Source of the DNA: JAGVSZ01 sp963716855
Lineage (GTDB): Bacteria > Pseudomonadota > Gammaproteobacteria > Burkholderiales > SG8-39
NCBI GenBank assembly: GCA_963716855.1
Contig: CAVQUV010000029.1
Span: 124,001 to 188,000, forward strand
Length of the DNA stretch: 64,000 nucleotides
Reading direction: 5' to 3'
Part shown: positions 15,096 through 23,508 of the stretch, in pieces
Layout of the letters: each line of letters begins with the position of its first letter
How positions within the stretch are numbered: the stretch's first letter is position 1
Notes under the pieces: generated by a model
Told to the model about the DNA's origin: nothing
Database searches by the model: none
The model's input: only the letters and a program-made list of their open reading frames with translations
Position numbers and translations under genes: made by a program

Positions 15096-17576
15096 ATGGC
15101 CAACCCCGAACCTTCCAGTCTGAGGCTCGCCTTCGACGCCGATGCCGGTCGTCGCACGACGCCTGCAGAGCCCGATGCCGACCTCGACGCGGCCGCCCAG
15201 AGCGAATCCATGCGGGCGGCGTTCGATGCTATCAGGCAGGCGATCCTCGGCTACGAGCAGAGCATGCGCGATGTCGTCGTCGAAGACACCCGTGCGCGCC
15301 CCCTGCCCGAGCTCGCGTTGCCGGACTCGCCGGCCCCGGGGGGCAGCGCCTTGGCGGTCGTCGAGGACCGGCTGCTCCAGGAAACCGAAGCGCGCGTGCG
15401 CGCGGAGCTCCGGGCGGCGCACGTCGTTGCCGAACGCGCCGCCGCCGAGGCGAACGCGCGGGCCGTCGCCCAGGCGCGGGTCGAGGCCGAGACGCGCGCA
15501 CAGGGACTCACCGAATCGCTGGTGCGCGCCGAGCAAGCGGCGATGCATGCAGCGCAGGAGCGCACCAAGGCCCACGACCGCGCGCTCGAGGCGCTGCGCG
15601 TGCGCGAGGCCCTCGACGTTGCGACCCAGACCGTGCAGGAGCAGCGCGTGCGGCTCGAGCAGGAGCTCGGCCGCATCCAGGCCGTCCGCGCCGAAGCGGA
15701 AGAGCGCGCTGCCCTTGCAGCGCACGAACGCGTGGGTGCGGAATCGGCCGCAGCGCGTGAAGCCGCGGCGCGGATCGAGACCGAGCTGAAGGCGCGTACG
15801 GCAGCCGAGCTCCGCGCGCGCGCGGAATCGGAGGACGCTGCCGCGGCCAGGGCGCGTTTGAGCCTCGAGACGCGCGCCGCCGAAGCCGCCCGCGCCAAGG
15901 CGCTTGCCGAACTGGAAGCGCGCGATCGGGCGCAGGCACGCGCCGAAGCCGAGGAACGGGCCGCGGCTGCCGCAACCGCGCGCGCGATGGCGCAGCAGGA
16001 AGCTGCCGCCCGCGCGGAAGCACGCAAGGAACAGGAAGCGCTCGCGCTCGCCGAGGCGAACGCGCGGGCCGAAGCCGAAGCGCGGGCGAGCGAGGCCGCG
16101 CGCGTTCGCACGGCATCGGATGCCCGGGCGCGTGCCGCCGCCGAGGCGCGCGCGCGCGCCGAGAGCGACGCGGCCGCCCAGGCGAGCGAGCTCGCGACGG
16201 CCGAAGAGGCCGCGACGCTTGCCGCGGAGGAGCGCCGGCGCGCCGAAGCGGCGCTCACCGACGCCGCAATGGCCAGCAGGGAGGCCGATCGGCGCGCCGC
16301 CGAAGCAGCGGACGCGCGGGAGGCCGCCGAAACGGCAGCGCGGCTCGCCGCCGAGGCGCGCCAACGCGCCGAAGCAACGCTCGCCGTCACTGCGATGGCC
16401 AGCAGGGAGGCCGATCGGCGCGCCGCCGAAGCGGCGGATGCACGCGCCGCCGCCCAGGCCGCTGCAGCACTCGCGGCGGGGGACCGCCGGCGCGCCGACG
16501 CAGCCCTCGCCGACGCTGCGATGGCGAGCAATGACGTCGACCGGCGCGCCGCCGAGGCGGCGGATGCGCGCGCCGCCGCGCTTGCCGGCGCAGCCGCCGA
16601 GGCCGAGCGCCGCATCGCGGCGGAGGCCGCGGCCGCGGCGGCAGCCGAAGCGCGCCGACGCGCGGAGGAGGCGCTCGCGCAGGCCGCCCTGGCAAGGAGC
16701 GAAGCGGAACAACGCGCCGCCGAAGCAGCGGATGCGCGCGCGGCCGCCCAGGCCGCTGCAGCACTCGCGGCGGAGGACCGCCGGCGCGCCGACGCAGCCC
16801 TCGCCGACGCTGCGATGGCGAGCAATGACGTCGACCGGCGCGCCGCCGAGGCGGCGGATGCGCGCGCCGCCGCGCTTGCCGGCGCAGCCGCCGAGGCCGA
16901 GCGCCGCATCGCGGCGGAGGCCGCGGCCGCGGCGGCAGCCGAAGCGCGCCGACGCGCGGAGGAGGCGCTCGCGCAGGCCGCCCTGGCAAGGAGCGAAGCG
17001 GAACAACGCGCCGCCGAGGAGACGGCGTCGCACGCAGCGGCAGCGGCAGGCGCGGCGTCCGAAGCGGAACGACGCGCCGCGGCCGAGGCGCGCGCCAGGC
17101 GTGCGGCCGAGGCGCGTGCGCGCGCCGAGGAGACGCTGCGTCACCACGCGGAAGCGAGCGTCGTCGTCGAGTGCCAGGCGCTCGCCGAGGCCGATGCGAA
17201 GACGCGCGCGCTGGCGCAGCTCATCCAGGCGCGCCGGGCGCGCATCGAAGTGGAAGCCTCCGCGCGCCGCGCCGCCGCAGCGAAGATCGACAAGGAACGG
17301 GTGTTGCACGCGGAGGCGGCCGAGTTGGCGAGCGTCGAAGCGCAGGTCACCGAACAGCTCGAGGCGAAGCTTGCCGCGGTGAAGGAAGCGATCCAGCACC
17401 GGCACGCACGGGTCGAGTTCGAGGCGCGCGGGCGCAAGGCGGCCGAGGTGCGGGCGCGGGTCGAGGCGCTGGCGGCACGCGCCGCGCGCGCGTGGGCCGA
17501 AACCGAAGAGATCGAGACGCGCCAAACCCTGGTGCAGGCGCGCTCGGCACTCTTCTCCCACAAGACTCCGGGCTAG
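15096..17576 (+). CDS. Large Ala/Arg/Glu-rich coiled-coil protein of unknown function
   Basis: 826 aa with a strong AAGGAGG ribosome-binding site. There is no signal peptide, transmembrane segment or recognised catalytic domain. Residues 1-95 are a mixed N-terminal segment (AFDAIRQAILGYEQSMRD, then a Pro-rich linker). From about residue 95 to the end it is an almost unbroken alpha-helical coiled coil of Ala with Arg/Glu pairs. A 98-residue unit (14 heptads) is tandemly duplicated at residues about 442-637, and looser copies of RRAAEAADAR precede it. The last 150 residues are less repetitive (ARRARIEVEASARRAAAAK). The shape suggests a cytoskeletal, scaffold or chromosome-associated role; this is inference from form only. 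It stands alone between pobA and a converging aldo/keto reductase. Confidence 0.85.
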   Translation: MANPEPSSLRLAFDADAGRRTTPAEPDADLDAAAQSESMRAAFDAIRQAILGYEQSMRDVVVEDTRARPLPELALPDSPAPGGSALAVVEDRLLQETEARVRAELRAAHVVAERAAAEANARAVAQARVEAETRAQGLTESLVRAEQAAMHAAQERTKAHDRALEALRVREALDVATQTVQEQRVRLEQELGRIQAVRAEAEERAALAAHERVGAESAAAREAAARIETELKARTAAELRARAESEDAAAARARLSLETRAAEAARAKALAELEARDRAQARAEAEERAAAAATARAMAQQEAAARAEARKEQEALALAEANARAEAEARASEAARVRTASDARARAAAEARARAESDAAAQASELATAEEAATLAAEERRRAEAALTDAAMASREADRRAAEAADAREAAETAARLAAEARQRAEATLAVTAMASREADRRAAEAADARAAAQAAAALAAGDRRRADAALADAAMASNDVDRRAAEAADARAAALAGAAAEAERRIAAEAAAAAAAEARRRAEEALAQAALARSEAEQRAAEAADARAAAQAAAALAAEDRRRADAALADAAMASNDVDRRAAEAADARAAALAGAAAEAERRIAAEAAAAAAAEARRRAEEALAQAALARSEAEQRAAEETASHAAAAAGAASEAERRAAAEARARRAAEARARAEETLRHHAEASVVVECQALAEADAKTRALAQLIQARRARIEVEASARRAAAAKIDKERVLHAEAAELASVEAQVTEQLEAKLAAVKEAIQHRHARVEFEARGRKAAEVRARVEALAARAARAWAETEEIETRQTLVQARSALFSHKTPG
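16419..17006 (+). repeat. Two near-identical tandem 294-bp direct repeats
   Basis: Units at 16419-16712 and 16713-17006 are almost base-for-base identical (offset exactly 294 bp at several anchor points, such as GCTGCAGCAC at 16461 and 16755). 294 bp is 98 codons or 14 heptads, so duplication keeps both reading frame and coiled-coil register. The near-identity implies a recent duplication or ongoing homogenisation. Confidence 0.92.
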
Positions 17577-17585
17577 AACGCGCAG

Positions 17586-18566
17586 CTACTGCGTCGGCAG
17601 GGCTTCCTCGAGCCGGTCGGTCGCCGGCGGCGGGGTACGCGACAGCGCCGCGATCTCGGCGCGCAGCGCGGGCGTCATGTCGATCTTGACCGAGTCGAGC
17701 GAGGCGCGCAGCTGCTCGACGCTGCGCGCGCCGATGATCGGCGCGGTGATGGCGGGATGGCTGCCGGTCCAGGCCACCGCCATGCTCATCGGATGGACCC
17801 CGCGTTGCGCGCAGAGCGCGGCGAACTTCGCCGCGGTCTCGTGCATCCAGTCCTCGCCGTAGCGGTCGCGGTACTTCGGGTTCGCGACGAGACGCCCGAC
17901 CCCGGGCTTCGCCTTGTCCTCGTACTTCCCCGAGAGCAGGCCGCCGCCCGCCGGACTGTAGGGCACCACCGCAATGCCGTTCGCCGCGGCCATCGGCAGG
18001 ATCTCCACCTCGGCCTGACGCTTGACGAGGTTGTACATCGGCTGAATGACCTGGAGGCGAGCCCAGCTTCGCGCGGCCTGATAGTCGAGCGCCATCTGGG
18101 TCTGCCACGCAGCGTGATTGCTGAGCGCGGGATAGAGGATCTTGCCCGCGCGCACGAGATCCTCCAATGCGCGCAGCGACTCCTCGAGCGGCGTCGCGTC
18201 GTCCTGCTGGTGCAGGTAGTAGACCTCGACGCGGTCGGTCTTCAGCCGCCGCAGGCTGTCCTCCACGGCGCGCGCGAGGTGACGGCGCGAGAGGCCGCGC
18301 GCGTTGCGGTCCGGCCCGGTCGGGTTGAAGCCCTTCGTCGCGAGCACCAGGTCCTCGCGGTGGCCTTGCATGAGCCCGCCGAGGATCGTTTCCGACCGTC
18401 CGTCGTTGTACTGGTTCGCGGTGTCGAAGAAATTGATGCCGGCGTCGCGGGCCGCCTTGTACATCGCCGCCGAGGCGCTTTCGTCGGCGTCGCCGCCGTA
18501 GGCCATCGTGCCCGCGCAGAGTTGCGACACCTGCACGCCGGTACGTCCGAGGAGCCGGAATTTCAT
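17586..18566 (-). CDS. Aldo/keto reductase
   Basis: 326-aa NADPH-dependent reductase of the AKR fold. The catalytic tetrad is visible: Asp and Tyr in FDTANQYNDG, Lys in LATKGF and His in YYLHQQDD. The cofactor-binding C-terminal region reads TAPIIGARSVEQL. It probably reduces an aldehyde or sugar-like carbonyl in the cytoplasm. It ends 9 bp from the converging coiled-coil gene and lies 17 bp downstream of a small membrane protein gene on the same strand. Confidence 0.92.
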   Translation of the reverse strand: MKFRLLGRTGVQVSQLCAGTMAYGGDADESASAAMYKAARDAGINFFDTANQYNDGRSETILGGLMQGHREDLVLATKGFNPTGPDRNARGLSRRHLARAVEDSLRRLKTDRVEVYYLHQQDDATPLEESLRALEDLVRAGKILYPALSNHAAWQTQMALDYQAARSWARLQVIQPMYNLVKRQAEVEILPMAAANGIAVVPYSPAGGGLLSGKYEDKAKPGVGRLVANPKYRDRYGEDWMHETAAKFAALCAQRGVHPMSMAVAWTGSHPAITAPIIGARSVEQLRASLDSVKIDMTPALRAEIAALSRTPPPATDRLEEALPTQ

Positions 18567-18583
18567 GCGCGCACCTCCCGGGG

Positions 18584-18802
18584 TCAGCGCTTGCGGTTGA
18601 TCACCAGCAGAATCGTGCCGGCAGCGATCGCCGCCACGCTGATCCAGATCGGAATCGCGACCGTCTCCTTCTCCTTGATGGAGAACTGCAACGGTCCCAG
18701 CTTCGCCTCGTGCGTCTCCCGCGTATAGCTGAAGCTGCCGTAGACCAGCCCCGCCACGCCGGCGACGATCAGCAGAACACCGATGATCTTGGCTGCGCCC
18801 AT
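18584..18802 (-). CDS. Small two-TM membrane protein, DUF3185-like
   Basis: 72 aa with two hydrophobic helices: residues 5-25 (IIGVLLIVAGVAGLVYG) and 49-68 (IWISVAAIAAGTILLVI). They are separated by a polar loop containing FSIKEKETVAIP. The layout resembles small DUF3185-type inner-membrane proteins of unknown role. It is upstream of the aldo/keto reductase and divergent from the M14 peptidase gene. Confidence 0.7.
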   Translation of the reverse strand: MGAAKIIGVLLIVAGVAGLVYGSFSYTRETHEAKLGPLQFSIKEKETVAIPIWISVAAIAAGTILLVINRKR

Positions 18803-18882
18803 GATGCCGTCCGGAACGGACTATATCGCAGCGCGCGCCGGTTCTGGTCTAATCCTCCCGCCCTGCCGCTGCCTCATCGGCC

Positions 18883-20577
18883 ATGCGTTTCGACACCTAT
18901 CTCCGCTACGACGAGCTGACGCGCGCGCTCCACGCGCTCGCCGCCGCGCACCCGCGGCTCCTCCGCATCGAGAGCATCGGCAAGAGCTTCGAGGGGCGCG
19001 ACATCTGGCTTGCGACCGCCACGCGGTTCGACACCGGCGCCGACGGCGACAAGCCCGCGCTATGGGTCGACGGCAACATCCACGCGACCGAGGTCGCCGG
19101 ATCGATGGCGTGCCTCTACCTGCTGCATCACCTCGTCGCGCAGTACGGCAAGGACGAGGACGTCACGCGCTGCCTCGACACGCGCGCGTTCTACGTCTGT
19201 CCGCGTCTCAACCCGGACGGCGCCGAATGGGCGCTCGCCGACGTCCCGAAGATCATCCGCTCCAGCACGCGGCCCTACCCCTACGACGAGGAGCCCGTCG
19301 CGGGATTGCGCCGCGAGGACGTCGACGGCGACGGCCGTGTGCTCACGATGCGCGTGCCCGATCCCAACGGGCCGTGGAAGATGTCCGAGCGCGATCGGCG
19401 CCTCATGGTCCGTCGCGATCCGGCCGAGACCGGTGGCCGCTACTACCGGCTGCTGCCGGAAGGGCTGATCGACGGCTGGGACGGGGTGACGTTCAAGCTG
19501 CAGCCGCGCAAGGAGCGGCTCGACCTGAACCGCAACTTTCCCGCGGGGTGGCGGCAGGAGCACGAGCAATACGGCGCGGGACCCTTCCCGACCTCCGAGC
19601 CCGAGGTGCGCACGGCGGTGCAGTTCGTCGCCGCGCATCCGAACATCACCGGTGCGATCCTGTTCCACACCTACAGCGGCGTGCTGCTCCGGCCGTACTC
19701 GCACCAGGCCGACGACGCCCTGCCGGTCGAGGATCTCCGGACTTACCAGAAGCTCGGGGCGAAAGGCACCGAGCTGACCGGCTATCCGAACATCTCGGTG
19801 TTCCACGACTTCCGCTATCACCCGAAGGAGGTCATCACCGGCTCGTTCGACGACTGGGCCTACGACCATCTCGGCGTGTTCGCGTGGACGATCGAGATCT
19901 GGAGCCCGCAGCGCGCGGCCGGCATCGCCGACTACAAGTTCATCGAGTGGTACCGCGAGCACCCGGTCGAGGACGACCTCAAGCTGCTCGAGTGGAACGA
20001 CAAGACGCTGGCCGGCAGCGGCTTCGTCGACTGGTATCCGTTCCGGCACCCGCAGCTCGGTGAGGTCGAGCTTGGCGGCTGGAACGCGCTCTACACCTGG
20101 AGCAATCCGCCGCACGCGTTGCTCGAGAAGGAGCTCGCGCTCTTCCCGAAGTGGCTCGTATGGAGCCTGCTCGTGTCGCCGAAGCTGGAGCTCGTCGAAG
20201 CGACCGCGACGTGGCTCGGCGCCGATACGTGGCGCGTGCGCCTCGTCGTCCAAAACACGGGCTGGCTGCCGAGCTACGTCACGCAGCGCGCATTGAAGAA
20301 CAAGACCGTGCGCGGGGTGATCGCCGAGATCGAGCTGCCGCCGGACGCGCGGCTCGAGACCGGGATCGCGCGCGAGGAGCTCGGCCAGCTCGAGGGTCGC
20401 GCGTACAAGCCGACGGTGCCGAGCAGCTGGGCCGGCTGGGGCGGCGATGCGACCGACGATCGCGCGAAGGCGGAATGGGTCGTGCGCGCGCCGTCAGGCG
20501 GCGCGGTGAAGCTCACGGCGCGGCACGAGCGGGCCGGCGTGGTGCGGGCGGAGATCCGGCTCGATTCGCCGGAGTGA
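18883..20577 (+). CDS. M14-family zinc carboxypeptidase
   Basis: 564 aa. The zinc site is formed by His and Glu in DGNIHATEVAGS (residues about 65-76) and a later His in LFHTYSG. The catalytic Glu is in FAWTIEIWSP. A typical M14 substrate-binding Asn/Arg stretch (LNRNFPAGW) lies between. The C-terminal 180 residues form a beta-rich domain (VRLVVQNTGWLPSYVT). No signal peptide is apparent, so a cytoplasmic location is likely unless the start is wrong. It stands alone on its strand; the peptide substrate is unknown. Confidence 0.9.
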   Translation: MRFDTYLRYDELTRALHALAAAHPRLLRIESIGKSFEGRDIWLATATRFDTGADGDKPALWVDGNIHATEVAGSMACLYLLHHLVAQYGKDEDVTRCLDTRAFYVCPRLNPDGAEWALADVPKIIRSSTRPYPYDEEPVAGLRREDVDGDGRVLTMRVPDPNGPWKMSERDRRLMVRRDPAETGGRYYRLLPEGLIDGWDGVTFKLQPRKERLDLNRNFPAGWRQEHEQYGAGPFPTSEPEVRTAVQFVAAHPNITGAILFHTYSGVLLRPYSHQADDALPVEDLRTYQKLGAKGTELTGYPNISVFHDFRYHPKEVITGSFDDWAYDHLGVFAWTIEIWSPQRAAGIADYKFIEWYREHPVEDDLKLLEWNDKTLAGSGFVDWYPFRHPQLGEVELGGWNALYTWSNPPHALLEKELALFPKWLVWSLLVSPKLELVEATATWLGADTWRVRLVVQNTGWLPSYVTQRALKNKTVRGVIAEIELPPDARLETGIAREELGQLEGRAYKPTVPSSWAGWGGDATDDRAKAEWVVRAPSGGAVKLTARHERAGVVRAEIRLDSPE

Positions 20578-20677
20578 TCGCGGCCATCCGAATCTACGAT
20601 TTAGAGATTCCGTCCCCGGCACCTATACTCGTTTTGTGCGACGCAACATGCTCGCTTGAAATGATGAAGGTGTCCGC

Positions 20678-20917
20678 ATGAAACGAGTTGCTGAGAGACC
20701 CATTGGCAAGTCCACCGCCGAACTGGTGGAAGGCGTCCAGATGAACGCGGCCGACCGCCGGGTGGCGATGGCCGCGTTGCAGCGCGCGGAGGCAATCTCC
20801 GACGTGCTGTACTTCGCGACGGAAGCGGCGAAAGCGGCCATCGAGGCCGGCCTGCGCGGCGCGCGAATCCTCGCGCAGCGCATCAGGACGACGCTGGCTA
20901 AGTCTGCTCAATCGTAG
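20678..20917 (+). CDS. Small helical protein of unknown function
   Basis: 79 aa and not recognised. It is mostly Ala/Arg/Glu helix (ADRRVAMAALQRAEAISDVLYFATEAAKAAIEAG) with a basic tail and no membrane segment. An AAGGTG stretch precedes the ATG, and a good -10 box (TATACT, 20624-20629) lies 48 bp upstream, so it is probably expressed. Codon use matches the neighbours. A DNA- or granule-associated (phasin-like) role is possible from composition alone. Confidence 0.5.
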   Translation: MKRVAERPIGKSTAELVEGVQMNAADRRVAMAALQRAEAISDVLYFATEAAKAAIEAGLRGARILAQRIRTTLAKSAQS

Positions 20918-20960
20918 TTCGTCTGCAGCGGGCGAGATCTCCCTGACGCGTCCCGGCCGG

Positions 20961-21070
20961 GGGTGCGGCACAGCGCGACTTCGGCAGCGAGCGCCTCGAT
21001 CGTCAGCCCCGCGAGCCAGCCTTTGCTCTCGTGACGCATCGACGTATCGCCGCACGGCGTCGACGAACAT
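20961..21070 (-). pseudogene. Remnant of an AraC-family regulator
   Basis: Reading from ATG at 21070 gives FVDAVRRYVDA. After a one-base shift, KGWLAGLT joins directly to IEALAAEVALCRT. These match the two sides of the region between cupin and HTH domains in AraC-type regulators (FVEAVRRYI..GWLAGLRD......WTIEALAREVALSRS). About 20 codons between them are missing and nothing follows. It is a short decayed fragment, not a working gene. Confidence 0.55.
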
Positions 21071-21091
21071 CGTCTCGCTTATTTGCTCGTG

Positions 21092-21297
21092 CTAGACGTG
21101 GTAGCCCGCCTCGCGCTGGTGCCGAATGGCGAGCACCTCGATCCTGTCCCGGCGCGGCGAGACCGATACAGCGCGACATACCCGGTCCGACCGTAAGAGA
21201 TCACGAGTTCACGCAGCCGCCCTCGGACCGGCCGGCCGATGTGAGGGTGACGTTTCGGGACCCGAACGGCATCCACGATGGCAGAAACACCCGTCAA
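21092..21297 (-). pseudogene. Remnant of a RelE/ParE-family toxin
   Basis: The fragment reads RPVRGRLRELVISYGRTGYVALY. After a frameshift near 21165 it continues IEVLAIRHQREAGYHV to a TAG at 21092. This is the C-terminal two thirds of a RelE/ParE toxin; the normal first helix is missing and an in-frame TAG lies upstream. No antitoxin gene is seen. Together with the AraC fragment it fills the 425-bp stretch 20918-21342, in which I see nothing else. Confidence 0.6.
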
Positions 21298-21342
21298 CAG
21301 GACGTCGCGTCCACCTTCGCTTCTGTTCTAATCCCATCCGTC

Positions 21343-23498
21343 ATGCAACCTGCACGCGATCTGTCGAGCTACCGCAAGCACTGGGCCGCGCGCTTCGGCA
21401 CCGCGCCGTTCCTGCCGATGTCGCGCGCCGAGATGGACGCGCTCGGCTGGGACAGCTGCGACGTGATCGTCGTCACGGGCGATGCGTACGTCGATCACCC
21501 CAGCTTCGGCATGGCCATCGTCGGACGCGTGCTCGAGGCGCAGGGCTTCCGCGTCGGCATCATCGCGCAGCCCGACTGGCACAGCGCCGAGCCGTTCGCC
21601 GCGCTCGGCCGCCCGAACCTGTTCTTCGGCATCACCGCGGGGAACATGGACTCGATGGTGAACCGCTACACCGCGGACCGGCGCATCCGCAGCGACGACG
21701 CGTACACGCCGGGCGGCGAAGGCGGCAAGCGGCCGGACCGCTCCGTCATCGTCTACGCGCAGCGCGCGCGCGAAGCCTTCAACGACGTGCCGATCGTCGA
21801 TCGGCGGAATCGAGGCTTCGCTGCGACGCATCGCGCACTTCGACTACTGGTCGGAGAAGGTGCGCCGCTCGATCCTGCTCGACGCCAAGGCCGATCTGCT
21901 CGTGTTCGGCAACGCCGAGCGCCAGATCTGCGAGATCGCGCACCGGCTCGCCGCCCGCGAGAGCGCATCGACGACATCACCGACCTGCGCGGCACCGCGT
22001 TCGCGCGCCGGTCCCTGCCGCCCGACTGGATCGAGATCGACTCGACGCACCTCGACACGCCCGGCCCGCTGAACCCGCCGGTCGATCCGTACGCCATGGC
22101 GGACAACGCGGGAACGAAGGCGGCGCGGCCGGCGCAGCAGGTGGTGCGCTTCGAGCGGCGACGTGAAGAACGCCGACCGCGGCCGCAGCGTCATCCGCCT
22201 GCCCGCGTACGAGCAGGTGGCGAGCGACCCGGTGCTGTATGCCCATGCTTCGCGGATCCTGCACGTCGAGTCGAATCCCGGCAACGCGCGCGCGCTCGTG
22301 CAGCGTCACGGCGAGCTCGACGTGTGGCTGAACCCGCCGCCCATCCCGCTCACGACGAAGGAGATGGACTGGGTGTACGAGCTGCCGTACCGGCGCCAGC
22401 CGCACCCGTTCTACGGGAACGCGAAGATCCCGGCGTACGAGATGATCCGCTTCTCGATCGCCATCCAGCGCGGCTGCTTCGGCGGCTGCACGTTCTGCTC
22501 GATCACCGAGCACGAGGGCCGCATCATCCAGAGCCGCTCGGAGGATTCGGTGATCCGCGAGATCGAGACGGTGCGCGACACGGTGCCGGGCTTCACCGGC
22601 GTCATCTCCGATCTCGGCGGGCCGACCGCCAACATGTATCGCCTCGCGTGCAAGAGCCGCGAGATCGAGAGCGCGTGCCGCCGGCCCTCGTGCGTGTATC
22701 CCGGCATCTGCCCGAACCTGAACACCGATCACGCGCCGCTCATCAAGCTCTATCGGCGCGGCGCGCGAGCTGCCGGGCATCAAGAAGGTGCTGATCGCCT
22801 CGGGCGTGCGCTACGACCTCGCGATCGAGTCGCCCGAGTACGTGAAGGAGCTCGCGCAGCACCACGTCGGCGGCTATCTCAAGATCGCGCCCGAGGCGAT
22901 CGGCGAAGGACCGCTGTCGAAGATGATGAAGCCGGGCGTCGGCACCTACTACCGCTTCAAGGAGCTCTTCGACCGCTACTCGAAGGAGGCGGGCAAGGAG
23001 CAGTACCTGATCCCCTACTTCATCGCGGCGCACCCGGGCACGACCGACGAGGACATGCTCGAGCTCGCGCTGTGGCTGAAGAAGAACGGCTTCCGCGCCG
23101 ACCAGGTGCAGGCGTTCCTGCCCTCGCCGATGGCGACCGCGACCGCCATGTATCACAGCGGCAAGAACCCGCTGCGGCGCGTGTCGCGCACGAGCGAAGA
23201 CGTGATCGTGCCGAAGGGACTGAAGGTGCGCCGCCTGCACAAGGCGTTCCTGCGCTATCACGACGCGAACAACTGGCCGATGCTGCGCGAGGCGCTGCGG
23301 CGCATGGGCCGCGCCGACCTGATCGGCAGCGGCAAGCACCACCTCGTGCCGGCGTATCAGCCGGCGGGGACGGGCGAGGCGCACGAGGGCCGGCGCGGCG
23401 GCAGCGCGCACCGCCCGTTCCGCACACAGCACACCGGATTGCCGGCGACGCCGGCACCGCGCAAGGGCGCGGGCGCGGCCACGCGCCGCAAGGGCTGA
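21343..23498 (+). CDS. YgiQ-family radical SAM protein (frameshifted)
   Basis: About 718 codons of a YgiQ-type radical SAM enzyme, readable from ATG at 21343 with frame changes near 21800, 21965, 22160 and 22758. N-terminus: LPMSRAEMDALGWDSCDVIV and DHPSFGMAIVGRVLE. The SAM cluster motif is CFGGCTFCSITEHEGR, and the family hallmark ISDLGGPTANMYR follows. The basic C-terminal tail is AAPRKGAGAATRRKG-like. YgiQ proteins bind a 4Fe-4S cluster, but their substrate is not established. Every break is one or two bases in strongly conserved sequence, so the gene is probably intact in the cell. Confidence 0.88.
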
Positions 23499-23508
23499 GC
23501 CGGGACGC

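Noticed and set aside
16230..17010. Regularly spaced repeats suggestive of a CRISPR array
   Set aside because: The units are contiguous coding repeats of 294 bp without spacers and keep the heptad register.
14553..17561. A roughly 1000-codon open frame on the minus strand opposite the coiled-coil gene
   Set aside because: It is Arg/Gly/Cys-rich mirror coding caused by the repetitive high-GC codons of the plus-strand gene; no start context or protein family fits.
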